A stretch of 64,000 nt of DNA, from positions 6,625,131 to 6,689,130 of the forward strand of contig CM055275.1 in the NCBI GenBank assembly GCA_029237695.1, given 5' to 3'. The position numbers and the translations under genes were made by a program. This document shows, piece by piece, positions 31,982 to 42,787 of the stretch. Origin of the DNA: Conchocele bisecta (taxonomy: Eukaryota > Mollusca > Bivalvia > Lucinida > Thyasiridae). Position 1 is the stretch's first letter. The number at the start of each line of letters is the position of its first letter. Under the pieces are notes generated by a model. It had not been told where the DNA came from and made no database searches. It saw only the letters and a list, made by a program, of their open reading frames with translations.

Positions 31982-33661
31982 TCATTCAGGTTTCTTTTGT
32001 CCGTCCGGAAAATACATTTTCGAGAAGAGATCAACGTGATTTTTAGAGAAATGGTAACGGCGGTCGACTTCATATTTAAACTGCTGATTACACAATTGAC
32101 ACTTATACGGTCGTATGTTCGCGTGTATACGCATATGCGCCGTCGTGTTGTTCATATGTCGAATCACACGACAGCATATACGACACTGATAACCGGTCGC
32201 GACTTTTATAAAATTTCCTTTACCGTACTTCTTCACTGATTGGTCGGAGGATGATGTCCCTGCTGCAGAGACATTTTGTAACGAGGTCATTCTATCATAC
32301 ATTTCCTTAATACTTTGTTCGTCAGCCGCAGCGTCCGTTCGCTCCTCCTTCAAACCGGTGAAGTTATCCGCAGACAGCTTACGTCGCTTCTGACTCAAAT
32401 CCAGTCCTTCCTCGGATTCAAGTTCCTGTTTAATGTTATCGTCAATGATTAGCGGCGTGTCCAGATTCTCGACGAAACTCGAACTCGGGAACCGAGCGCG
32501 AGCCTGGATCTGCGCCTCGTGGACTTCTTGTGAGATACTCGCGACCTCGCTACACGATTGGCTCCGCTCGCGGTTCATGTTCGTGCGGCCCGCGCTGAGT
32601 AAGTTTCGCGATACCGGAGACAACAAGCCTAGAGATGTCGAGAACAAGTTTTGATGTATACTCTGTTGAGACGTCTGCACTGTCTGTTGTGTCTGAAGCG
32701 TCGCTTCACCGGACAGATCCAGTGATTTCATTGGAACACCGTCTGACTGTCCCAGTCTCGAGTCGTCAATCACTTGAGATTCGTTTTCCGCATCAACCCC
32801 AGCAAACTTCTCGTTAGATTCTGTGAACTGTGGCGCAAAAGTAAGCGTCTTAGTCGTGTACCCGGGACTCAGAACCGAGTCGGATAACTTCCGTTCCACG
32901 TACTGACCAGCACTCGACGTCGTCTTGTATCCGAAGTTTGACACCGAATCGGAACCGCGACGTTCGATGCAACTCTTAGATTGTTTCCGTGACCCAGAGC
33001 CTTGGCGGTGGTATATTTTAGTGTCTGCCTTCCTCTGTATTTTATACAGGGATTCGTAGTCACTGACAATTGTACTGGCCTTCACACCGGTATACGGCTC
33101 TGTCATCTGGCCGTGACTCGTGGATACACTAGTCGATTCGTACGGAGATTTATACACAGGTTTGTCGTCCGATTCCAATACTGTAGACGTCTTAATGGAC
33201 AGCGAGTCGGAATAAGTCGGCATCTGTAGTTTGTACATCGTCAGGGGATTTAGCAATGTTACCGGGGTCGTTTGTTGGTTCGACTTGTATGTAATACTGT
33301 TAGTGGAGGAGATAGCTGCAACTCGACTAAATGATTGACAGACCTTTGGATACTGAAAATAGGTGGGACTAGATAAGCTGGCGTCTTTTACGCAGTCGTC
33401 GTCAAAACCTGGACTTTGTTCCGACAGGTATTTTGCCGCAACCTTTTCGCTGATGTCCCCCGATACGAAGCTACTGGTATCGGTCCAGTCGGCGGCATTT
33501 TCGCGGCTGGATTTGGCGGCGTCGGCGTATTCCTGCGCATTGTACAGGGCAATATCTTCATCGACACTACGGGAGCTAGCGGAACTTTTTCGTCTATTCG
33601 GAGAGAAGACGGAATCCGAGGTGCTGTTCTCGCGTTCGTAGCCGATTCTTGGAGAAGCATC
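31982..33661 (-). CDS. Two-finger C2H2 zinc-finger protein, terminal exon (exon 4 of the model)
   Basis: The only long coding block in the window: 559 residues from a splice acceptor (TATTTCCAG|GAT at 33664-33659) to a TGA at 31984-31982. The open frame continues 44 codons upstream of the acceptor, but that part is intron and contains a repeat fragment. In the joined 678-residue model this exon is residues 120-678. Finger 1: C612, C615, H628, H632. The linker is ANIRPY, TGEKPY-like. Finger 2: C640, C643, H656, H661 (HFSKNH). A basic patch KRRK (544-547) is a likely nuclear signal. IKQE (529-532) and LKEE (556-559) fit the SUMO consensus, and GLDLS (538-542) resembles a CtBP-type DLS motif. 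The rest is Ser/Thr/Tyr-rich and probably disordered. A nuclear DNA-binding regulator is likely; targets unknown. I do not recognise an orthologue. Confidence 0.9.
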   Translation of the reverse strand, partial: DASPRIGYERENSTSDSVFSPNRRKSSASSRSVDEDIALYNAQEYADAAKSSRENAADWTDTSSFVSGDISEKVAAKYLSEQSPGFDDDCVKDASLSSPTYFQYPKVCQSFSRVAAISSTNSITYKSNQQTTPVTLLNPLTMYKLQMPTYSDSLSIKTSTVLESDDKPVYKSPYESTSVSTSHGQMTEPYTGVKASTIVSDYESLYKIQRKADTKIYHRQGSGSRKQSKSCIERRGSDSVSNFGYKTTSSAGQYVERKLSDSVLSPGYTTKTLTFAPQFTESNEKFAGVDAENESQVIDDSRLGQSDGVPMKSLDLSGEATLQTQQTVQTSQQSIHQNLFSTSLGLLSPVSRNLLSAGRTNMNRERSQSCSEVASISQEVHEAQIQARARFPSSSFVENLDTPLIIDDNIKQELESEEGLDLSQKRRKLSADNFTGLKEERTDAAADEQSIKEMYDRMTSLQNVSAAGTSSSDQSVKKYGKGNFIKVATGYQCRICCRVIRHMNNTTAHMRIHANIRPYKCQLCNQQFKYEVDRRYHFSKNHVDLFSKMYFPDGQKKPE

Positions 33662-33673
33662 CTGGAAATACAT

Positions 33674-33800
33674 GTACAGTCGAACCTGTGCTAAAGACCA
33701 CCTCCGAATAGCTATCACCTGGCTGTCAAGGCCACACTTTTGTTGTCCCAATGGCACAATTACGATATAAATGACCCTGTGAATAAAGACCACCTGTGAA
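33674..33800 (+). repeat. MITE-end fragment beside a splice acceptor
   Basis: CAGTCGAACCTGTGCTAAAG followed by ACCACC boxes (33692, 33790): the CAGTSGAACCT end family. Its edge is about 12 bases from the zinc-finger exon acceptor, so the intron sequence at the acceptor is transposon-derived. Confidence 0.5.
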
Positions 33801-34074
33801 CAAAGCCAGATTTTTAAAAAATACCAGGCTAGTGTCTTTTGATATCAAGCTAATGAGGTCTAGTAGATTTGATACCAACAACCGCTAGGCAGGCATTTTA
33901 TTTATCAGGAAACGTTTTATACTAGACGATGATCAAATATAAAATGTTGTTTGGCAAAGCATCTTGAAAATTAATCAAGTTGTACAAACTTTTAGACGCC
34001 AAAAAAAGTCTTGTTTCCACAAAAGTGTGAAGGTAAAAAATGGTCAAGATCATGTTCATGGCAGCATCATTTGG

Positions 34075-34143
34075 ACACTTGCTATATGTGAGCATTTGGA
34101 ACACACTCAGTGTGTTCCAAATGCTCACATGTAGCAAGTGTCC
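34075..34143. repeat. Palindrome GACACTTGCTATATGTGAGC
   Basis: Arms GTGAGCATTTGGAACACACT / AGTGTGTTCCAAATGCTCAC. The right arm and its continuation (TGTCCAAATATTAAAGC) recur at 39025-39080 and 39275-39330. Confidence 0.75.
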
Positions 34144-34434
34144 AAATATTAAAGCGATCCGTCAAGTAACTAGAAATGGACGCTTGTCGACAAGCGCATG
34201 TGTATCCCCCTCCCCAGATACACAAGTAGTTTGAAAAAAGGGTATTCGAGTTATGCTCCGGAGACAAAATCAGTGACGGAAAAACAAAGGGAGATAACTA
34301 AAGAATTAGTGATGCAAGAGTTGTCATACTTGCGTGACACACCTTTAGGGTCGTGGTCTATGCATGTGTGAAGATTCATCAAAATATTCCAAAGGGTGTT
34401 CGAGTTATGCTCCGGACACGAAATCAGTGCACGA

Positions 34435-36290
34435 AACAACAAAGGGAGATAACTAAGAAATTAACGACGCAAGAGTTGTCATTCTTACGTGCGACACACC
34501 TTTGGGTCATCTTCTATGCATGTGTGAAGTTTAATAAACTAGAAAATGTGTTCATAGAACACGGATGTCCCACATATCGCTTTGATAATAAATGAGGCCA
34601 AATTCCAAGTCAAAATTTTCTTTTACCTGAGATTAAAGTTTTTGAAGCACCAAGTATGTGACCTTGACCCTGGGCTTGGCGGGGGCAGGACGAATGTGGA
34701 TTTGGCACAGGGCGGTAGAGGACCATTAGAGCAATGTGTATATGAAATATGAAGGAGATCGGTCGAAGGATGAAGAAATTATGAGACATTTACCCGAGTG
34801 TTAAAGTTTTGTGACGGACGGACGGGACGACGGAGGACGGGACGCACGTTCCTACGAATGAATACTTGTTGGGTTTTTACTCTATAAAAATACCCAACAT
34901 GAGTACCCAACACTATACTAACCCTACCCAATAAGATCCCCATACGCTTACAACAAGTACCCATTCGTGTGTGCGGACGGACGGACAAGGGTAACAGTAA
35001 ATGCCCCCTACACTATCGTGGTGGGGCATAAAAATATTCAAAAGGGTGTTCGAGTTATGCTCTGGATACAAAATCAGAGCACGAAACAACAGAGGGAGAT
35101 AAGTAAACAAGAATTCCGCGGAATCAAATGCCTCGCCTTGTCCCGCCTTGTCTTCGAGCCTGGGCCCGCAAGCAATTTTCACTGGCCCGAACATATTATA
35201 CAATTATTGACTAGTGAGCCATAGAATATCAGATTATATTCTATGGCTCACTAGTCAATAATTGTTTTATTATAGATAATAGTCTGTATATAGCACTTAC
35301 GACCTTATGCTACTAGACAAAAATTGAAAAAGAATTTGAAAAAAAAAATGAAAAAAAAAAATGGAAAAAAAAGTTTAAAAATTAAAAATAATAATGCTTG
35401 CTACAGAATTGAGCCCAGAATTGTTTTTTAATAGTCCTATATTTATCTACATATATCTGCACAGGTCCACATACTGTCAACACAGTTTACGGAAATGTAA
35501 TAATGTACCTGTATAAATTACCTGTAATAAGTTAGTGGTCAGTTAAAAAATTGAAAAAGAATGTAAAAAAATAAATGAAAAAAAAAAATAAATGAAAAAA
35601 AAAATAAAAAAATGCTCCCTACTGGAGCCCGGAATGTTTTTTAATAGTCCTATATTTATCTACATATCATATATGCACAGGTCCACATATTACCACAATA
35701 TTTTCAACACAGTTTACGGAAATGTAATATAATCATTTACCAGTGGTCAGTTGCACATGCTAGCACATGCACAGGTGAATAGTCTGTATATAGCACTTAC
35801 GACCTTATGCTACTAGACAAAAATTGAAAAAGAATTTGAAATTTTTTTTTTTTAATAATCCTATATTTATCTACATATATCTGCACTGGTCCACATAATG
35901 CCACAATATTTTCAACACAGTTTACGGAAATGTAATATCCAATGTAGCAATTTACCTGTATAAATTAGCTGTGGTCAAGAGTGGTCAAGACTGGACATTT
36001 GCACATGCTAGCACATCCACAGGTGAATGGTTCTCCCAGTCTCTATTGTTCTCTCTACAGGTAAGGTGTACAGAGCACACGAGAAAACGGGTCTTCATGC
36101 ATTATTGTCCAGTTTGTAGAGTGCGCAAAACAAAAAAAGGGAGATAACTAACAAAATTAGCTACGCAAGAGTTGTCATTCTTGTGCGCGACACACCCTCC
36201 GGTTCGTGGTCTAATTGAATGTGTGAAGTTTCATATAAAAAATATTCCAAAGGGTGGTCGAGTTATGGTCAATCAGTGCGCGAAACAACA
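34435..36290 (+). repeat. 1.86 kb tandem duplication, copy 1
   Basis: Matches 36290-38150 at an offset growing only from 1856 to 1863 bases, so divergence is a handful of small indels. The unit starts in a 155 bp Hel-type repeat, contains a Hel 3' tip (ATGCCCCCTACACTATCG.. GGGGCATAAAA, 34998-35033), a 56-base palindrome ACTAGTGAGCCATAGAATAT (from 35208), and three AT-rich TTTTTTAATAGTCCTATATTTATC blocks. No gene. Confidence 0.85.
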
Positions 36291-38150
36291 AAGGAGATAA
36301 CTAAGAAATTAACGACGCAAGAGTTGTCATTCTTACGTGCGACACACCTTTGGGTCCTTTGGGCATCTTCTATGCATGTGTGAAGTTTAATAAACTAGAA
36401 AATGTGTTCATAGAACACGGATGTCCCACATATCGCTTTGATAATAAATGAGGCCAAATTCCAAGTCAAAATTTTCTTTTACCTGAGATTAAAGTTTTTG
36501 AAGCACCAAGTATGTGACCTTGACCCTGGGCTTGGCGGGGGCAGGACGAATGTGGATTTGGCACAGGGCGGTAGAGGACCATTAGAGCAATGTGTATATG
36601 AAATATGAAGGAGATCGGTCGAAGGATGAAGAAATTATGAGACATTTACCCGAGTGTTAAAGTTTTGTGACGGACGGACGGGACGACGGGAGGACGGGAC
36701 GCACGTTCCTACGAATGAATACTTGTTGGGTTTTTACTCTATAAAAATACCCAACATGAGTACCCAACACTATACTAACCCTACCCAATAAGATCCCCAT
36801 ACGCTTACAACAAGTACCCATTCGTGTGTGCGGACGGACGGACAAGGGTAACAGTAAATGCCCCCTACACTATCGTGGTGGGGCATAAAAATATTCAAAA
36901 GGGTGTTCGAGTTATGCTCTGGATACAAAATCAGAGCACGAAACAACAGAGGGAGATAAGTAAACAAGAATTCCGCGGAATCAAATGCCTCGCCTTGTCC
37001 CGCCTTGTCTTCGAGCCTGGGCCCGCAAGCAATTTTCACTGGCCCGAACATATTATACAATTATTGACTAGTGAGCCATAGAATATCAGATTATATTCTA
37101 TGGCTCACTAGTCAATAATTGTTTTATTATATGATAATAGTCTGTATATAGCACTTACGACCTTATGCTACTAGACAAAAATTGAAAAAGAATTTGAAAA
37201 AAAAAATGAAAAAAAAAAATGGAAAAAAAAAGTTTAAAAATTAAAAATAATAATGCTTGCTACAGAATTGAGCCCAGAATTGTTTTTTAATAGTCCTATA
37301 TTTATCTACATATATCTGCACAGGTCCACATACTGTCAACACAGTTTACGGAAATGTAATAATGTACCTGTATAAATTACCTGTAATAAGTTAGTGGTCA
37401 GTTAAAAAATTGAAAAAGAATGTAAAAAAATAAATGAAAAAAAAAAATAAATGAAAAAAAAATAAAAAATGCTCCCTACTGGAGCCCGGAATGTTTTTTA
37501 ATAGTCCTATATTTATCTACATATCATATATGCACAGGTCCACATATTACCACAATATTTTCAACACAGTTTACGGAAATGTAATATAATCATTTACCAG
37601 TGGTCAGTTGCACATGCTAGCACATGCACAGGTGAATAGTCTGTATATAGCACTTACGACCTTATGCTACTAGACAAAAATTGAAAAAGAATTTGAAATT
37701 TTTTTTTTTTAATAATCCTATATTTATCTACCGGTACATATATCTGCACTGGTCCACATAATGCCACAATATTTTCAACACAGTTTACGGAAATGTAATA
37801 TCCAATGTAGCAATTTACCTGTATAAATTAGCTGTGGTCAAGAGTGGTCAAGACTGGACATTTGCACATGCTAGCACATCCACAGGTGAATGGTTCTCCC
37901 AGTCTCTATTGTTCTCTCTACAGGTAAGGTGTACAGAGCACACGAGAAAACGGGTCTTCATGCATTATTGTCCAGTTTGTAGAGTGCGCAAAACAAAAAA
38001 GGGAGATAACTAAAAAATTAGCTACGCAAGAGTTGTCATTCTTGTGCGCGACACACCTCCGGTTCGTGGTCTAATTGAATGTGTGAAGTTTCATAAAAAT
38101 ATTCCAAAGGGTGGTCGAGTTATGGTCAATCAGTGCGCGAAACAAAAAAG
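36290..38150 (+). repeat. 1.86 kb tandem duplication, copy 2
   Basis: Differs from copy 1 by items such as an extra GGTCCTTTGGG near 36354, an extra ATG at 37130 and CCGGTA at 37732. The long poly-A blocks vary by one or two bases. Confidence 0.85.
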
Positions 38151-38885
38151 GGAGATAACTAAAAAATTAGCTATGCAAGAGTTGTCATTCTTGTGCGCGA
38201 CACACCTTCGGGTCGTGGTCTATGCATGTGTGAAGTTTCATGAAAATATTCCAAAGGGTGGTCGAGTTATGCTCCGGACACGAAATCAGTGCACGAAACA
38301 AAAAAGGGAGACAACTAAAAAATTAGCTACGCAAGAGTTGTCATTCTTGTGCGCGACACACCTCCGGTTCGTGGTCTAATTGAATGTGTGAAGTTTCATA
38401 AAAATATTCCAAAGGGTGGTCGAGTTATGGTCAATCAGTGCGCGAAACAAAAAAGGGAGATAACTAAAAAATTAGCTATGCAAGAGTTGTCATTCTTGTG
38501 CGCGACACTCCTTCGGGTCGTGGTCTATTGCAATGTGTGAAGTTTCATGAAAATATTCCAAAGGGTGGTGGTCGAGTTATGCTCGGACACGAAATCAGTG
38601 CACGAAACAAAAAAGGGAGACAACTAAAAAATTAGCTATGCAAGAGTTGTCATTCTTGTGCGCGACACACCTTCGGGTCGTGGTCTATGCATGTGTGAAG
38701 TTTCATGAAAATATTCCAAAGGGTGGTCGAGTTATGCTCCGGACACGAAATCAGTGCACGAAACAAAAAAGGGAGACAACTAAAAAATTAGCTATGCAAG
38801 AGTTGTCATTCTTGTGCGCGACACACCTTCGGGTCGTGGTCTATGCATGTGTGAAGTTTCATGAAAATATTCCAAAGGGTGTTCA
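38020..38885 (+). repeat. About 155 bp tandem array (Hel-type body)
   Basis: Five to six units of GCAAGAGTTGTCATTCTTGT, GCGACACACC, GTGTGAAGTTTCATGAAAAT, ATTCCAAAGGGTGGTCGAG. Units alternate between a full form and one with a deletion after GGTCGAGTTATG, giving a dimeric higher-order pattern. It ends at a hairpin TATCCCCCGACGG..AGGGGATA (38896). Confidence 0.85.
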
Positions 38886-39099
38886 AATCCATAGTATCCC
38901 CCGACGGAGTCCAGGGGATACAATAATAAAGATATACCATGATGAAGAAGCTTGTACAAACTTTTTGACGCAAACAAAATGGCTAAGTGTTTCCGTAAAA
39001 ATGTGAAGGTAAAAATGGTCAAGATCAGGAGTGTGTTCCAAATGCTCACATGTATCAAATGTCCAAATATTAAAGCAATCCGTCAAGTAATATTAAAGT

Positions 39100-39455
39100 T
39101 TTACCATGATGACGAGGCTTGTACAAACTTTTTGACATTTCGGATGACGACGACGCGGACGACAACGACGACGGAAAAAGCGGTGACTATAGTCGCACCT
39201 TCTGCTAAAGCAGGCGCGACAAAAATTGCATTTAATTTTATTTTATAATTTTATTGTCATGTTAATGGTGGCATGAGTGTGTTCCAAATGCTCACATGTA
39301 TCAAGTGTCCAAATATTAAAGCAATCCGTCTCGTAATATTCAAGACAAGTTATACCATGATGACAAAGATTGTACAAACTTTTTGACATTTCAGACGAGG
39401 ACAGAATAAGTGCCGACTATAGTTGCGCCTTCTACTAAAAGCAGGTGCAAAAAAT
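39100..39455 (+). mobile_element. Two decayed Hel-d-type 3' ends
   Basis: CTTCTGCTAAAGCAGGCGCG then ACAAAAA (ending about 39225) and CTTCTACTAAAAGCAGGTGC (39430) each follow a GACGACG-type run and the same GTACAAACTTTTTGACATTT body, so two truncated copies lie in tandem. Confidence 0.5.
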
Positions 39456-39479
39456 TATATATACCCCTCGACATATTTT

Positions 39480-39865
39480 GTTTGTTTGTTTGTGTATTAG
39501 TGTTTAACAGCTAAGGTCATGTGAGGCCGGGCAAATGGATTCGATCCCATTTTAACATGCTGCATTGGGGGGAAAATCCCAAAATCAGAACGGAATATTT
39601 ACATCGAGAACAAATATATTCAGCTCTGAAATTAGAATAACCTGACCTGGTGCCAGAGGTCCATACCACACCAAAGTCACTTGGCCCCTTCCCCTAAAAT
39701 AGGATTACAAATATCGTAATACTCACATAAGGGGTATAACCAGATTCAACTGTCGCATACGAAATGCCAAAGACGTAAGTGAGGGCCAAACCAGGTCTCC
39801 AGTCGGGATTCCGTTAAGGATGAACCCCGATCGTTAAATTACCCATCGTATTCTCCCACCTGCCA
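39480..39865 (+). repeat. SINE-like repeat S, S1
   Basis: GTTT head to CCACCTGCCACCC. Sequence after it (ACCCTGATCGTTAAATTACC at 40004) repeats the S 3' tail beyond a hairpin E copy, so E inserted inside the S tail. Confidence 0.65.
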
Positions 39866-39911
39866 CCCACCTGAATGAAATTTATTAAATATTTTATTTT
39901 TGTTATTTCTC

Positions 39912-39966
39912 AATGAAAGTATATGTTGTGACCACTCATTAATGGTGGTCACGACATATACTTCTG
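39912..39966. repeat. Hairpin E, shortened
   Basis: AGTATATGTTGTGACCACTC..GTGGTCACGACATATACTT; the CCGTCTC centre is deleted. Confidence 0.65.
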
Positions 39967-40257
39967 GGCGCATAGAAGGAAAATATATACCGACCGGATG
40001 AACCCTGATCGTTAAATTACCCATCGCGTGCTCCCACCTGCCACCCACCGGCATATTTCATAAGCTGAGGATATTTGTTCTCGATGTAAATACGTACACG
40101 TCTTCAGGATGAGAATATGCCATTTTGATTGGGCAGGGATTCCGCTGGCGATCGCCATTTTCGCAATTGGCGATAAAAATAAACTAGATGGCCGCGGCCT
40201 GCATGTCGCGCCTTGTGACAAGGCAAGGACACTAAAAAAAAAGATATAGTATAACGA

Positions 40258-41510
40258 AAAACTTTAACCAAAAAACTTAACCAAAAAACTTAACCAAAAA
40301 CTTTAACCAAAAAACTTAACCAAAAAACTTAACCAAAAACTTTAACCAAAAAACTTAACCAAAAACTTCAAAGTAATTTGACCTTGACATTGGGCACAGG
40401 GGCCACACGGGAGGGGGGTAGAATGAAAATATAGATGATGATAAACACCCATGTGAAGTTTCAAGGTAATGGGCAAAGGAGTTGCAGAGATATAGTATAA
40501 CGAAAAACTTTAACCAAAAAATTTAACCAAAAAACTTAACCAAAAACTTTAACCAAAGAACTCAACCAAAAACTTTAACCAAAAAACTTAACCAAACAAC
40601 TTAACCAAAAACTTTAACCGGACACACGTACGCCAAAGTGCCGACTATATCGCGCTTTCCGCAAGCGGGCGCGACAAAAACTTAACCAAAAAGTTGAACC
40701 AAAAACTTAACCAAAAACTTCAAAATAATTTGACCTTGACATTGGGCACAGGGGCAGCACGGGAGGGGGGTAGAATGAAAATATAGATGATGATAAACAC
40801 GCATGTGAAGTTTCAAGGTAATGGGCAAAGCAGTTGCAGAGATATAGTATAACGAAAAACTTTAACCAAAAAACCTTAACCAAAAAACTTAACTAAAAAA
40901 CTTAACCAAAAACTTTAACCAAAGAACTTAACCAAAAACTTCAAAGTAATTTGACCTTGACATTGGGCACAGGGGCCGCACAGGAGGGGGTAGAATGAAA
41001 ATATAGATGATGATAAACACCCATATGAAGTTTCAAGGTAATGGGCAAAGCAGTTGCAGAGATGTAGTATAACGAAAAACTTTAACCAAAAAACTTAACT
41101 AAAAAACTTAACCAAAAACTGTAACCAAAAAACTTAACCAAAAACTTCAAAGTAATTTGACCTTGACATTGGGCACAGGGGCCGCACGGGAGGGGGGTAG
41201 AATGAAAATACAGATGATGATAAACACCCATGTGAAGTTTCAAGGTAATGGGCAAAGCAGTTGCAGAGATATAGTATAACGAAAAACTTTAACGAAAAAC
41301 TTTAACCAAAAATAAAAACTTAACCAAAAAAACTTAACCAAAAACTAACCAAACTTTAACCAAAGAACTTAACCAAAAACTTTAACCAGAAAACTTAACC
41401 AAACAACTTAACCAAAAAACTTAACCAAAAACTTTAACCAAAGAACTTAACCAAAAACTTTAACCAAAAAACTTAACCAAACAACTTAACCAAAAACTTT
41501 AACCGGACAC
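40258..41510 (+). repeat. (TTAACCAAAAAC)n array inside Hel-d
   Basis: About 12-base units, very poor in G on this strand, in six or more blocks separated by GACCTTGACATTGGGCAC blocks. Not a telomeric motif. Confidence 0.85.
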
Positions 41511-41545
41511 ACGTACGTACGTACGTACGTACGTACGTACGTACG
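41508..41545. repeat. (ACGT)n microsatellite
   Basis: About nine uninterrupted ACGT units at the point where other Hel copies have a GGAC run. Fully self-complementary, so it can form a hairpin or cruciform. Confidence 0.9.
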
Positions 41546-42123
41546 CCAAACGGCCGACTATATCGCGCTTTCCGCAAGCAGGCGCGACAACAATTGGCGA
41601 TAAATTGGCAATTTTTTTATTTTCCCCAGCGGAATTGGGGATAATCATAATTATTTTCTTTAAAAGTGTATATGTCGCGACCACCATTGAACCGTCTCAT
41701 CGGGGCAGGACTTGCATTGAACAGACATGTGTACGAGAAGAAGGCGGGACAACCAATAAGTATAAGTTATAGTTCACATATTGAATGTTTAATAAACTAA
41801 TTTCTTAAACATTTGAACTACATGTACAACAGGGTTTATACAAACTTGCACTAGTAAAAAAATTTCAAGGCTTTTCAAGACATTTAATTTCAAATTTAAG
41901 GACTTTTTTTTGTACAATGACCCAAATTGTTTGCCAGTGACGATACAAAGCTATATTTTTAAGACTGGAGCCATTTTGACCATTGAATTTAACCCTTTCA
42001 ACACCAAGTAACTTAATAGGATGTTCCATGCCAATGTTTCATGCTATTTCATTGGTCCATTCAAATTTTCAGGCTATTCCATTCTTCAGAAAGGGTAATT
42101 TTTCAAATTTGATAACTATTAAC

Positions 42124-42192
42124 AAACAGTGGAGATCCTGATGAGACGGCTTGTTACGAGCCGGCTCATCTGGATCTGCACTGTTTGCAAAC
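42124..42192. repeat. Hairpin K, copy 3
   Basis: GAGATCCTGATGAGACGGCT / AGCCGGCTCATCTGGATCTG around TGTTACG. Within the intron after exon 3. Confidence 0.7.
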
Positions 42193-42313
42193 ATTGTCTC
42201 TATAGAGGTCTGTGGTGTTGAAAGGGTTAAGGCTGGTGTCGTTTAAACCAATTAATTGAATATGGTGGTGGCATTTTGACCAAAGAACAACAGCAGATGG
42301 CAAGTAAACCAAC

Positions 42314-42429
42314 CTTGTGATAGACATTCGGCGAGACCATGGGAATACTGGACGTGTGCGTCAGTAGGTGCGGTGACAGGGTGTCCACACTGTCACACGG
42401 GCTTGTGAGTTTTCCAACGAGGCTCGACC
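42314..42429 (-). CDS. Zinc-finger gene exon 3 (model)
   Basis: 116 bases of GC-rich sequence in an AT-rich neighbourhood. Minus strand: acceptor CTTTATTTCAG|GGTCG at 42431-42430 and donor CACAAG|GTTGGT at 42313. With the leftover G of exon 2 the frame stays open over all 39 codons, reading GSSLVGKLTSPCDSVDTLSP and then HLLTHTSSIPMVSPNVYHK, and ends in phase 0, which is what the terminal exon needs. Too short to stand out as an ORF. No domain recognised; Ser/Thr/Pro-rich like the start of exon 4. A 5.3 kb nested transposon begins only about 40 bases upstream of the acceptor. Confidence 0.65.
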
Positions 42430-42787
42430 CTGAAATAAAGCAGAGGAATTAATGATGGATAGGCTCTAATTGGACCTACTGTCTGTTCCACATTTTTCTG
42501 CCGACAAACTTTTGGCTATTAAACAAATTAAATCTAAAAAATATTTAAAGTAAGTACTTTTTCATCAATAACAAAAGAGTCACCCTCTAAAAAAAAAAAA
42601 AAATTATTTTATGAAATTCCATCAAATATTGACTTTATTGCGAAAAAACGATTTTCCTATGGGAATTTAACATGGTGAGTGAATTTCCAAAATTTTGGAA
42701 ATTGACTCCAAAACCTGGCGAGATAGCTTGAAAATGATGTAACTAAGAAAACAAAAGTTAGATTATGAAAATCGGTCCACAAATAAA

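Larger units (their letters stand above)
40184..41590 (+). mobile_element. Hel-d, long copy with expanded internal arrays
   Basis: 5' ACTAGATGGCCGCGGCCTGC then ATGTCGCGCC; 3' TATCGCGCTTTCCGCAAGC then AGGCGCGACAA. The 5' GTCGCGCC is complementary to the 3' GGCGCGAC. The body alternates (TTAACCAAAAAC)n with a block of about 300 bases containing TTTGACCTTGACATTGGGCA. Another internal 3' tip at 40650-40680 shows that the element is a fusion of two copies or an internal duplication. Confidence 0.6.
40134..41633. mobile_element. Foldback family L, copy 2, split by Hel-d
   Basis: Left part CAGGGATTCCGCTGGCGATC...GATAAAAATAAA (40134-40183) and right part AATTGGCGATAAATTGG...CCCCAGCGGA (41590-41633). 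Hexamer ATTGGG flanks both ends (40128-40133 and 41634-41639) although the last bases of the right end are lost. Confidence 0.7.

Noticed and set aside
32433..33694. Plus-strand frames of 60-92 codons and a 90-codon minus-strand frame overlapping the zinc-finger exon
   Set aside because: They are antisense or out-of-frame shadows of a clearly coding exon whose zinc-finger frame explains the base composition.
33662..33793. Extending the zinc-finger protein N-terminally through the 44 codons before 33661
   Set aside because: A good acceptor precedes GAT at 33661, the extension lies in a MITE-end fragment, and exon 3 joins in phase to 33661.
38044..39006. Open frames repeating ELSFLCATHLRVVVYACVKF as a possible repetitive protein
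   Set aside because: They follow the 155 bp DNA tandem repeat; similar DNA units at 34.4 and 36.2 kb are out of frame, and the alternating shortened units break the frame.
40258..41510. Telomere-like (TTAACC) repeat
   Set aside because: The unit is TTAACCAAAAAC, not the metazoan TTAGGG/CCCTAA, and it is embedded in a mobile element.
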